A stretch of DNA of 64,000 nucleotides from NCBI RefSeq assembly GCF_030846775.1, contig NZ_CP132910.1, positions 4,777,001 to 4,841,000 on the forward strand, written 5' to 3'. The notes beneath the pieces are model-generated. The model saw only the letters and a program-made list of their open reading frames with translations. It did no database searches and was not told the origin of the DNA. Source of the DNA: Geothrix sp. 21YS21S-2. Its GTDB lineage: Bacteria; Acidobacteriota; Holophagae; Holophagales; Holophagaceae. The translations under genes were made by a program, and so were the position numbers. Of this stretch, positions 10,893-18,319 are shown one piece after another (positions within the stretch are counted from its first letter, which is position 1; every line of letters begins with the position of its first letter).

Positions 10893-11440
10893 TGTTCCTC
10901 CTGGGCCACCTCGCCAAGGTGCAGGGCCTCAAGGGCGAGTTCCTGCTGCACGAGCTCATGGACGAGCCGGAGAAGCTGGACGGCATGGCCGGCCTCGTGC
11001 TGGCCCCCCCGAGCCTGGACCTGGAGGGCGCCGGCGAAGCGCCGCCCCCCGCGCGACCCGCCAAGGTGCGCACCTTCCGCTTCCACCAGGACCGCGCCTG
11101 CGTCGCCTTCGAGGGCATCCCCGACCGCACCGCCGCCGAGCCCTTCAAGGGCTGGGCCATCTGGGCCCCCGACGAGGCCATCATCCTGCCCGAGGGCGAG
11201 ACCTTCCGCCACGAGTGGGCCGGCTGCCAGGTCTACGTGCACGGCGCCCTGGTGGGCGAGGTGCTGCGCCTGGACCCCACGCCCATGGGGTACGACATGG
11301 TGGTCCTCAAGGACCTGCGCCCCGGCCGCACCGGCCAGCGGGACGTGCCCTACATCAAGGCCTGGTGGCAGGTGGACCTGGCCGGCCGGCGCCTGGAACT
11401 GGATCCCCCTCCGGGGCTGCTGGACCTGGATCTGGACTGA
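10892..11440 (+). CDS. rimM: ribosome maturation factor RimM
   Basis: 182 residues. The N-terminal domain starts FLLGHLAKVQGLKGEFLLHE (RimM consensus) and a PRC-barrel follows with the typical GEVLRLDPTPMGYDMVVLK and VPYIKAWWQVDLAGRRLELD. RimM helps mature the 3' domain of 16S rRNA around S19. There is an insertion of about 25 residues in the N-terminal half (PSLDLEGAGEAPPPARP). The gene would normally be followed by trmD and rplS; here the strand switches at once and a minus-strand gene overlaps its last 86 bp. Confidence 0.93.
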   Translation: MFLLGHLAKVQGLKGEFLLHELMDEPEKLDGMAGLVLAPPSLDLEGAGEAPPPARPAKVRTFRFHQDRACVAFEGIPDRTAAEPFKGWAIWAPDEAIILPEGETFRHEWAGCQVYVHGALVGEVLRLDPTPMGYDMVVLKDLRPGRTGQRDVPYIKAWWQVDLAGRRLELDPPPGLLDLDLD

Positions 11441-11957
11441 CCGTCTCCGAGACGATGCGGATTCGGGCCACGGCATAGCCTTCGAGGTCGCCGTTGCCGT
11501 AGGCGTAGGCCAGGACCCCCTCGACCTTCGAACTGCAAGCGGGCAGCACGAAGCTGAAGACCGGCGGGGCGCCCTCCCTGGCCGGGCGGGCCACGTCCAG
11601 GAGGATCCTCCGGCCCTGGCTGTCCTTGAGGTAGAGCCGGCCGGTGAAGTCCTCTCCGGTCTTGAGGAACCCCATGTAGGCGGGCGGGCAGGGCGCAAGG
11701 TGGAGGCCCCGGCCCGGAGGCAGGACCATCTCACGGCCCGGTTCCAGGTTCCCGGCCGTCTTCCAGGCCTGCCGTTTCCCGTCGAAGTCCATGATCCGGA
11801 GCCTCCCCTTCAGGCCGGTCCTCCGGTCCACCCCCACCGTCCAGGGCCCCCGGGAATCGTTGGAGAAATGAACATAAGTCCTGGCCAGGCGCTCCGGACC
11901 GTGGGAGGGGACCAGGGCCAGGAAGCCGGCCAGGAGGGGGGAAAGGGGGTGGCTCAA
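11355..11957 (-). CDS. hypothetical exported protein, overlapping the end of rimM
   Basis: About 200 residues if it starts at the TTG at 11957, which gives a signal-peptide-like start (PLSPLLAGFLALVPS); an ATG 29 codons upstream sits in an AT-rich stretch and gives an unusual N-terminus. The middle has beta-rich segments (FTGRLYLKDSQGRRILLDVA, VEGVLAYAYGNGDLEGYAVA) and no family I recognise. The last ~28 residues are a Pro/Gly/Ala-rich tail that is simply the antisense of rimM. Evidence for coding is moderate: no strong ribosome site, but the sequence composition is plausible. Confidence 0.5.
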   Translation of the reverse strand: MSHPLSPLLAGFLALVPSHGPERLARTYVHFSNDSRGPWTVGVDRRTGLKGRLRIMDFDGKRQAWKTAGNLEPGREMVLPPGRGLHLAPCPPAYMGFLKTGEDFTGRLYLKDSQGRRILLDVARPAREGAPPVFSFVLPACSSKVEGVLAYAYGNGDLEGYAVARIRIVSETVSPDPGPAAPEGDPVPGAGRPGPPATRP

Positions 11958-11974
11958 AGGGGGATTCCAGAACT

Positions 11975-12005
11975 CCAATATATAAATTAAATATATAAAA
12001 ATGTC
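11975..12005. promoter_or_regulatory. AT-rich promoter segment between divergent genes
   Basis: A run of TATATAAATTAAATATATAA in otherwise GC-rich DNA, between the minus-strand exported protein and the plus-strand gene at 12078. It contains several -10-like TATAAT variants on both strands, so it may serve both genes. Confidence 0.4.
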
Positions 12006-12077
12006 TGTCAATGGCTGGAACGGCCGTAGGGGTTGAGGGCACATGAAAGACAGCCCGACGATCGGGATGGAGAATTA

Positions 12078-12794
12078 ATGAATCTGCGCCTGCTTCTTGT
12101 CCCCGCCCTTCTGGTGGTCCAGCCCCTGCTCGCGACCAACCCGCCCGGCTACGACGTCGAGGCCGATCTCAGGGCCCAGGCGTGGCTCGACAAGCTGCAG
12201 GAGGAGGCACTCGCCCAGGGCCTGGCGACCCTGCAGGCTGCCCGGAAGGGACCGGTGCCTGTCGGTGCCCAGGCCAGGGCCCAGGAATGCCTGGTCCAGG
12301 TGGTCGGCAGCATGGCGGCGGTGCACCCCGACGCCTTGAGTTATCCAGGCAGCCAGGTGGCTTTCAGCTACCATGCGGTCATTCAGCCCAGGCTCGCGGA
12401 AAACGGCTTTCCGGGCTGGCAGGACCTGGGCGCGACGCTGGTCGCCCTGGGCTGGATGAAGGCGCCCCAGGCCTCCGTCCGTTCCAGCAGCAGTACGGGC
12501 TCCTCCAGTTCCAGCACCACCACTCTCCCCGCCACCCCTTCCGCCAGCCCGGCCAAGGCGCCCGCCACTCCGGCCCCCGCCGCCAGGACCCTGGCCACGG
12601 AAGGCCTGACCTTCCAGGAGGCCACGGCCCTGATCGCCGCCCTGAATCCCATGCTCCCCGACGGCACCTACGATGTTCCGGCCCTGAACGCGCGCCTCGC
12701 CACCGTGGCCTCCCACGACCTGGCGCTGGCCGCGAACCTGATGGGCCATTACCGCCTCGAGCAGGCCCGCCTGAAGGCGGCGATCACCCGCTAA
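12078..12794 (+). CDS. hypothetical exported protein with Ser/Thr/Pro linker
   Basis: 238 residues. Signal peptide MNLRLLLVPALLVVQPLLA, then a helical segment of ~90 residues, a low-complexity linker rich in Ser, Thr, Pro and Ala (~135-175), and a helical C-terminal domain (LTFQEATALIAALNPMLPDG...). GGAG lies 7-9 bp before the ATG, which decides the start over an upstream one. No known family was recognised. It is directly followed (TAA-ATG) by a small ORF in the same frame. Confidence 0.65.
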   Translation: MNLRLLLVPALLVVQPLLATNPPGYDVEADLRAQAWLDKLQEEALAQGLATLQAARKGPVPVGAQARAQECLVQVVGSMAAVHPDALSYPGSQVAFSYHAVIQPRLAENGFPGWQDLGATLVALGWMKAPQASVRSSSSTGSSSSSTTTLPATPSASPAKAPATPAPAARTLATEGLTFQEATALIAALNPMLPDGTYDVPALNARLATVASHDLALAANLMGHYRLEQARLKAAITR

Positions 12795-13013
12795 ATGCGC
12801 GCCACCCCGGGCCTCACGTTGCACACCAGGGCCCAGGCCGTCCACAACGCCAGCAGCGCCGTTCTTGGGCTTGGCATCGGGGGGCCTCCCATTGGAGGTG
12901 TTGGGGCTGCAGGCGGCGCAATTATTGCTGGTGTTGGAGCATTGAGTTATACAGGAGTCACAGAGGGTATTAAATTGCAGAAAACGTTGAGCACGATTAA
13001 ATATAACTGGTAA
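12795..13013 (+). CDS. small Gly-rich hydrophobic protein, function unknown
   Basis: 72 residues beginning right after the upstream stop codon, so any translation is probably coupled. The middle is Gly/Ala-rich and hydrophobic (GGPPIGGVGAAGGAIIAGVG), resembling a glycine-zipper or bacteriocin-like membrane helix, and the end is basic and AT-rich. Base composition shifts from GC-rich to AT-rich inside the gene (~12880), suggesting a DNA junction. The frame stays open for 23 more codons beyond its TAA stop to a TAG at 13083. It could be a real small peptide or the remnant of a longer protein. Confidence 0.35.
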   Translation: MRATPGLTLHTRAQAVHNASSAVLGLGIGGPPIGGVGAAGGAIIAGVGALSYTGVTEGIKLQKTLSTIKYNW

Positions 13014-13121
13014 GCAAATTACAGAGCAATCCAAAATTATTCAGATATAAACTGCGCTGGAGCTCTTCCTGAAATTCGGTATTAGGTGCCTTTTGGGCCA
13101 ATTATGTTGAAAGAACTAGCA

Positions 13122-13346
13122 ATGAAACACAAAAGAATAAAATGGACCCAGGCTATAATAATTCTTGTGTCATTGTGTCTGCAAAAACCTTTTTATAAAT
13201 TAACTGGTATAAACAATTGCATTGATAATCTTGGATTTTTCCCAAGCCTTGCAGTTGCATCCATGGTGCTTCTCGGAATTATGCATATTTTATTTTTATT
13301 TGTTTATCGTATCATTAAACACCTTTGTCCTGATTTTTTCGCTTAA
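13122..13346 (+). CDS. small membrane protein A of a tandem paralogous pair
   Basis: 74 residues from ATG 13122 (MKHKRIKW), preceded by GAAAG; alternative starts are ATG 13104 and GTG 13086, the last giving 86 residues. Two hydrophobic helices (AIIILVSLCL and VASMVLLGIMHILFLFVY) flank a conserved loop, KLTGINNCIDNLGFFP, and the end is HLCPDFFA. The protein aligns along its length with the next gene, including the G-I-x-N-C-I-x-x-L motif. Codons are AT-rich, unlike almost all other genes in the window. No family recognised; an immunity-type or inner-membrane role is a guess. Confidence 0.55.
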   Translation: MKHKRIKWTQAIIILVSLCLQKPFYKLTGINNCIDNLGFFPSLAVASMVLLGIMHILFLFVYRIIKHLCPDFFA

Positions 13347-13428
13347 TGACTCATTTTATACGGGATCTGATTCGGGTGATAGCTGCTAAGCGAAGTCAAA
13401 TTCATGGCAAATTGAACAGAGGTGGTGA

Positions 13429-13689
13429 ATGGTTAAAATGAATAATATCAATATTATACGAATCGCAATTATTTTGCCTTGTGTTGCTCTTAAGCAACCC
13501 ATTAATAATTTCCTTGGTATTGGCAATTGTATTCATGATTTGACTCTATTCCAGCGGTTCGTGTTTGAGATCGTAACGCTTTTGGGCCTGTTCTACATGT
13601 TTGGCTTCATTGTATTTAATTTTTTTAAATTATGTTATCCGTCTTGTTCTGCCAAAATGAATGAGCTGATCCACAAGAATTCAAGATAA
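13429..13689 (+). CDS. small membrane protein B of a tandem paralogous pair
   Basis: 86 residues. The start ATG follows a strong ribosome site, AGAGGTGG, which is the best evidence that this islet is translated. Helix 1 (IIRIAIILPCVAL), the loop with FLGIGNCIHDLTLF, and helix 2 (VTLLGLFYMFGFIVF) followed by LCYPSC match the layout of protein A; the C-terminal tail is longer and polar. Shared Cys in the loop and a Cys-Pro near the end are notable. AT-rich codon use suggests horizontal origin. Function unknown. Confidence 0.65.
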   Translation: MVKMNNINIIRIAIILPCVALKQPINNFLGIGNCIHDLTLFQRFVFEIVTLLGLFYMFGFIVFNFFKLCYPSCSAKMNELIHKNSR

Positions 13690-14129
13690 CCGCCCTGCGA
13701 ATCACCCCTGATCCGGCGTCGGACAACTTTCCTTCCCCAATTCCGGTCCTTTATCCCAAACCTGGCGGCCGCGTCGTTTGGGATGATGGTATTAATTGCA
13801 GCCGCTAACCTTCCCGGGTGGTCCGGAGAAGGGCAGGACCTTCAAGGCGCCTTGAAGTCCGTGGAGGCTTTCTGCTCAGCCGAGTTCGACGGCAAGTATC
13901 AGAATAGTTAGTAAATCGGGCTCGCAGGAACACGAACGCACACCTGTGCCGGCGCGATGACGCGCAGCCCGATCTTACGTTCTTGGACAGGCCCGGATCG
14001 GTCCCTGGACCCGAGCTTCGCCCTTCGGGATCACTGTTCCCGGCGGTAGGCTGAGATGCGGAAAGACCCTGGTCCACCTACCCCAATCGGGCAGGCCGGG
14101 AACTGACGTCACGGGCGTTGCAGGGACGG
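13690..14129. other. intergenic region between AT-rich islet and transposase remnant
   Basis: No gene is supported. It returns to GC-rich composition. A perfect 9-bp inverted repeat, ATCCCAAAC (13753-13761) / GTTTGGGAT (13776-13784), with a 14-nt loop could be a terminator for the small-protein genes or an end structure of the IS91-type element. Open frames on the minus strand here (for example 13805-14077) are Arg/Ser-rich and lack ribosome sites. Confidence 0.45.
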
Positions 14130-15074
14130 TCAGCTTGGATCGTCCCCGGGCGGTGCGGGGACGGCGGCGGGCAGGGGTGTCCGGCGGAGGGCGCCACCGC
14201 AAACGGGGCAGATCTGGGATTCGCGCTCCAGACGTTCCAGATCAGACGGGTCCTTCCGGGGCTTCTTGCAGGTACCGACGATGGCCCTGGCCTTCTCCAG
14301 AAGGCCGCCAGCCTGGAGGGAGCCGTAGAGGCCGGCATGACGGATCTTGTGGAAGCCCGGGGGAAGGACGTGCTGAACCAGGCGCTCGAGGAATTCCACG
14401 GGGTGGACCGTGGCGGTCTTGCCGTTCTTGGTGGCGAACGTCACCCGGTCCTCGGTGACGTTCAGGAGCCGGGAGTTGGCGATGCCGACCCAGCGGGTAT
14501 ACCGGGCCAGGTAGCCGGCCACGTGGCTGGAGTGCGCGAATGGCTTCTTGGCGTGGACGCCCCAGTCCAGGTCGCTGACCGCGGCCATCCGGGTAGCGTA
14601 AAGTTCCTTCTGAACCTCCGGGAAGGCGCCCTTCTCCTGGAGCCTGCCCAGGGCGTTGAGCATCTTGGCCCGGAACACCTCACCCATCATGGCCACCGGG
14701 AACAGGTACCTCTTCCCACTGGGGATGAAGCTTCCGCCGTCGAAGGCGAGGCCCCCGGCGGTGACCCGTACGTGGAGGTGGGGGTGGAAGGTCAACTCCC
14801 GGGTCCAGGTGTGAAGCACCAGCAGCAGGCCCGGGGTGGCCTTCAGGCGGGTCCGGAACAGCTTCAGAAGGGTCCGGGTCGCGGCCCGAAATAGGGCGCC
14901 GTAGAACTTGGCCGGGTACTGCCGGGCCAGGAACCGCAATTCCGCCGGGAGGGCGAACACCAGGTGGTAGTGGGGCAGGTCCAGAAGGCGCTGGGTCTCC
15001 TTGTCGAGCCAGCGTTCCTGGGCCAGGGCCTGGCACTTGGGGCAGTGCCGGTCGCGGCAGGAGTTATAGGCAAT
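14130..15074 (-). pseudogene. 5'-truncated IS91-family transposase (HUH, Y2 type)
   Basis: The open frame runs from ATT at 15074, directly after an in-frame TAA. It begins IAYNSCRDRHCPKCQALAQE, the second half of the N-terminal zinc-binding domain, and continues through FALPAELR, the HUH motif FHPHLHVRV, and AGYLARYTR, which holds the two catalytic tyrosines (YxxxY), to a C-terminal zinc-knuckle-like CPVCGG. The first Cys pair of the zinc domain and the start codon are missing, so the gene is probably dead unless translated from the internal GTG at 14960. IS91 elements move by rolling-circle replication and can carry adjacent DNA. The 130 bp upstream holds no matching sequence. Confidence 0.85.
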
Positions 15075-15203
15075 TTAGGGCCGAGTTGTGGAGGGCCAGC
15101 CGGGAGGCACCGATCGCCTGCTGCCGGAGGACGTCCACCCGCCTCCGCACCGATTCCTGGCTGGCATCGGATGGGTCGTGGCCCAGAATTTCCTCGGAGC
15201 CGC

Positions 15204-16715
15204 CTAGTCTTCCCGGCCGTGCCCGCTGAGCGGGATGTCGTAGCCGGCGTCCCGGTATTCGTTGATCTTGTTCCGCACGGTGCGCAAGGCGATGTCCAGC
15301 TTCTGGGAGCAGTGGGTGCGGTTCCCCTCCAGGGCCGAGAGCGTGGACAGCAGCCAGAACCGCTCCAGCTCGGGCAGGGGGATGCCCAGGGGCAGGGCCA
15401 CCAGGGTGCCCAGGGGCACGCCCTTCAGGGGCTCGGCGGGGTCGGCGATGCGCAGGTCGCCGGAGGCGGCGGGGGGGGCGGGCAGGGCCTCCTCCAGGGG
15501 GCGCAGGAAGGGGGATTCCCGGGGCGGCTCGGGGGGGTCCTCGGGCAGGCCTTCCAGCTGGGCGGGGTCCAGGAGCCAGGCGAGGTCCTTGTGGGTGAGG
15601 AGGTCGCCGGGGTTCAGCACCACGCAGCGCTGCACGGCGTTCTCCAGCTCGCGGATGTTGCCGGGCCAGGGGTGGCGGGTGAGGGCCTCCCGGAAGCTGG
15701 GGGAGAGGCGGGGGGTGGGGCGGTCGTTCTCCCGGGCGTAGCGCTCGGCGAAGTGCAGGGCCAGGAGCTCCAGGTCGGCGGTGCGCTCCCGAAGGGGGGG
15801 CAGGCGCAGGGGGATGACGTTGAGGCGGTAGTAGAGGTCCTCCCGGAACCGGCCTTCCTTCACTTCCGTGGCCAGGTCGCGGTTGGTGAGGGCAATGAGG
15901 CGGACATCCACGGCGATGGGGCGGTTTCCGCCCAGGCGATCGACGGTGCGCTCCTGGATGGCCCGCAGGAGCTTGCCCTGGAGGGCCAGGGGCAGTTCGC
16001 CGATCTCGTCCAGCACCAGGGTGCCGCCGTCGGCCTGCTCGAAGCGGCCCGGCTTGGCGCTGGTGGCGCCGGTGAAGGCCCCCTTCTCGAACCCGAAGAG
16101 CTCGGATTCCAGGAGGTTCTCGGGGATGGCCGCGCAGTTGATGGCCACGAAGGCCGCCTTGCGCCGGGGGCTGGAGGTGTGGATGAGCTTGGCCAGGAGC
16201 TCCTTGCCGGTGCCGCTCTCGGCCTGGATGAGGATGGTGGCCTTGCTGTCGGCGGCGCGCCGGGCCAGGGCCAGGGTCTCGGCCAGGGCCGGGTCCTGGG
16301 TGAGGATGACGGGGGCCTCGGCGGGGATCTCGGCCTTGAGGCGGTCGTCGCTGCGGATGGCCTTGCGCACGGCCTGGACCAGCTCGTCGGGGCTGAAGGG
16401 CTTGGAGAGGTAGTCGAAGGCCCCCAGGCGCATGGCCTCCCGGGCCGTGTCCAGGCTGCCGAAGGCCGTCACCAGGAGCACCGGGAGGCCCGTGTCCAGG
16501 GCCTTGAGCCGCGCGGTGAGCTGGAGGCCGTCCATGCCGGTCATGCGCAGGTCGGTGACCACGGCGTCGAAGGCGCCGGGCCGGGTCATGCGCAGGGCGT
16601 CCTCGCCGGACCGCGCCTGTTCCGTGACGAAGCCGGCGCGCTTGAGGCTCAAGGCCATGCCATCCCGCATGCCGGGATCGTCATCCACCACCAGAACTCT
16701 CAGAGGATTCGCCAT
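15204..16715 (-). CDS. NtrC-family sigma-54-dependent response regulator
   Basis: 503 residues from MANPLRVLVVDDD (an ATG 6 codons earlier is possible). Receiver domain 1-120 with phospho-acceptor D55 in VVTDLRM and a conserved K in LSKPFS; AAA+ domain with Walker A AESGTGKE, the sigma-54 contact loop GAFTGA, Walker B GGTLVLDEIGELP, and R-fingers in FREDLYYRLNV; C-terminal Fis-type HTH ending TVRNKINEYRDAGYDI. It should activate RpoN promoters on phosphorylation. No histidine kinase gene adjoins; instead it follows a degenerate activator-like gene and hemolysin III in one co-directional string. Confidence 0.95.
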   Translation of the reverse strand: MANPLRVLVVDDDPGMRDGMALSLKRAGFVTEQARSGEDALRMTRPGAFDAVVTDLRMTGMDGLQLTARLKALDTGLPVLLVTAFGSLDTAREAMRLGAFDYLSKPFSPDELVQAVRKAIRSDDRLKAEIPAEAPVILTQDPALAETLALARRAADSKATILIQAESGTGKELLAKLIHTSSPRRKAAFVAINCAAIPENLLESELFGFEKGAFTGATSAKPGRFEQADGGTLVLDEIGELPLALQGKLLRAIQERTVDRLGGNRPIAVDVRLIALTNRDLATEVKEGRFREDLYYRLNVIPLRLPPLRERTADLELLALHFAERYARENDRPTPRLSPSFREALTRHPWPGNIRELENAVQRCVVLNPGDLLTHKDLAWLLDPAQLEGLPEDPPEPPRESPFLRPLEEALPAPPAASGDLRIADPAEPLKGVPLGTLVALPLGIPLPELERFWLLSTLSALEGNRTHCSQKLDIALRTVRNKINEYRDAGYDIPLSGHGRED

Positions 16716-16738
16716 GGTCCGCCCTGTCTCCATTCAGT

Positions 16739-17476
16739 TTATCGGTGTGGATCCAGGATGTTGGAGTTTTGTCCGCGCAGGAGCCTTTTGGGGCCTTCCG
16801 CCGTGGGAGCCTCGCCCCGCACCGGGTCCCCGTGGCGCGCGATGAGGAGGTACAGGTGCCTGCGGCTCACGCCCAGGCGCTTCGCGGCCTCCACCCGGTT
16901 GCCGTAGCTGCGCCGCAGGGCGCGGTGGAGCAGGAGCCGCTCCAGCACGTGGAGGTTGGCGGCGAGGTCCTCGGTGTCGGCCAGGGGCAGGCGCGGGGTG
17001 GCGTCGTCGGGCAGCTGGCCCAGGAGCTTCCACCGCACCAGCCGGTTCCGCAGCCCGCGCAGGTTGCCGGGGCAGGGCAGGGCCGTGAGGAGCGGCGGCA
17101 GGGGGCCGGTGACGCCCTCCTCCCGGGCCATGATCCAGAAGGTTCGCTCCAGATCGCCCTCCTCCTCCTCGAGACTGGGAAGCCGGAACGGGAGGCAGCG
17201 GGAGGCGGCCCGCGCCACCGCCGGATCCTCGGGGGGCAGATGGGAGGCCAGTACGCCGGCGGGGTGCGCTTCGATCCAGGCGCCCAGCGCGGCCGGGTCC
17301 AGGCCCTCGGCGTCGTCCTGGAAGGGGGCGCCGCGGCCCCGGGCCAGCCAGGCCCCCAGGGTGCTCAGGCCGCAGCCGGCCTCGCCGTAGACCCACAGCG
17401 GCCCCGGATGGCCCAGGAGCACGTCCAGGGAGGCTCCCCACCTCCCGTAGCCAGGCAGTCCCTCCAGGCCCGCCAT
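16739..17476 (-). CDS. degenerate sigma-54-activator-like protein with Fis-type HTH
   Basis: 245 residues. The N-terminal part has a P-loop-like GEAGCGLST (31-39) in which the catalytic Lys is Leu; there is no GAFTGA loop and no clear Walker B. CPGNLRGLRNRL (135-146) corresponds to the WPGNIRELENAV motif of NtrC-type activators, and the C-terminus has a Fis-like HTH (NRVEAAKRLGVSRRHLYLLI, ~193-212). So it looks like a shrunken enhancer-binding protein able to bind DNA but not to hydrolyse ATP or touch sigma-54. It starts 3 bp after the hemolysin III stop and ends just before the NtrC-type gene, suggesting a modulator of that regulator; this role is inference. Confidence 0.7.
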   Translation of the reverse strand: MAGLEGLPGYGRWGASLDVLLGHPGPLWVYGEAGCGLSTLGAWLARGRGAPFQDDAEGLDPAALGAWIEAHPAGVLASHLPPEDPAVARAASRCLPFRLPSLEEEEGDLERTFWIMAREEGVTGPLPPLLTALPCPGNLRGLRNRLVRWKLLGQLPDDATPRLPLADTEDLAANLHVLERLLLHRALRRSYGNRVEAAKRLGVSRRHLYLLIARHGDPVRGEAPTAEGPKRLLRGQNSNILDPHR

Positions 17477-17479
17477 GGG

Positions 17480-18130
17480 CTAGGCCCGCGGGATGACGAA
17501 GAACAGCACCGAGGCCACGTGGCAGGCGCTGCCCCCGAGCACGAAGAGGTGCCAGACGGCGTGATGGAACTTCATGCTCTTCCACGCGTAGAAGACGGTG
17601 CCCAGCGTGTAGAAGAGCCCGCCCGCGCCCAGCCAGAAGAGGCCTCCCGGGGGCAGGTGCTGGGCCAGGGGCTTGGCCGCGATCACGACGATCCAGCCCA
17701 TGCCCAGGTACACCGCCAGGCTCAGCCAGGAGAGACGGCGGATGAAGATGCTCTTGAAGACGATGCCCAGCACCGCCAGGCCCCAGATCACCCCGAAGAT
17801 GCTCCAGCCCCACCCCGCCGGCAGCGTGCGCAGGCAGAAGGGGGTGTAGGTGCCCGCGATGAGCACGAAGATGGAGTTGTGGTCCAGGACCTTGAAGACG
17901 AACTTCACCCGCGGGCCGCGGAAGGCGTGGTAGAGGGTGCTCATGGAATAGAGCAGCACCAGCGAGGCTCCGAAGATGGAGGCGCCGACGATGTCCCGGG
18001 CCGAACCGTGGAGGCTGGCCTGGACCACCATGACCACCAGGGCCGCCACGCCCAGGACCGCGCCGAGACCGTGGGTGAGGCTGTTGGCGAATTCCGCGGC
18101 GGGGCCTTGGGCTTCGGGATGGGCTTGCAT
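17480..18130 (-). CDS. hemolysin III family (PAQR-type) membrane protein
   Basis: 216 residues, seven predicted helices. Family motifs: NSLTHGLGAVLGVAAL at the N-terminus, STLYHAF, LDHNSIFVLIAGTYTPF and the C-terminal FHHAVWHLFVLGGSACH, which supply the conserved metal-site His and Asp residues. PAQR/HlyIII proteins are inner-membrane and possibly hydrolytic; real haemolytic activity is rarely shown. The start at MQAHPEA is favoured by CGAGGATCTCCC before the ATG. First gene of the string that continues into the degenerate activator and NtrC-type regulator. Confidence 0.9.
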   Translation of the reverse strand: MQAHPEAQGPAAEFANSLTHGLGAVLGVAALVVMVVQASLHGSARDIVGASIFGASLVLLYSMSTLYHAFRGPRVKFVFKVLDHNSIFVLIAGTYTPFCLRTLPAGWGWSIFGVIWGLAVLGIVFKSIFIRRLSWLSLAVYLGMGWIVVIAAKPLAQHLPPGGLFWLGAGGLFYTLGTVFYAWKSMKFHHAVWHLFVLGGSACHVASVLFFVIPRA

Positions 18131-18319
18131 GGGAGATCCTCGTTCGAATGATGGCATGGGTCCGCGGGGGCTTCCCACCATTGTTCCAGCGGGCGGGCCA
18201 CGACTGGATGGAAATTTCATTCCGGAACGGATTCGGCCCGGGGTGAATCCTCCGGCCCCTCCGCCCCACATAGGAGGCAGTCCGTGTCCTGTGCGGACCC
18301 ACCCCCCTGGAGGAGCACG

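Noticed and set aside
13805-14077. Arg/Ser-rich open frame between the small-protein islet and the transposase remnant
   Set aside because: Composition is that of a non-coding frame, no ribosome site, no homology recognised.
15075-15203. Minus-strand open segment with SEEILGHDPSDASQ upstream of the truncated transposase
   Set aside because: ILGHD recalls tyrosine recombinases, but the segment is short, in a different frame from both neighbours, and lacks other motifs.
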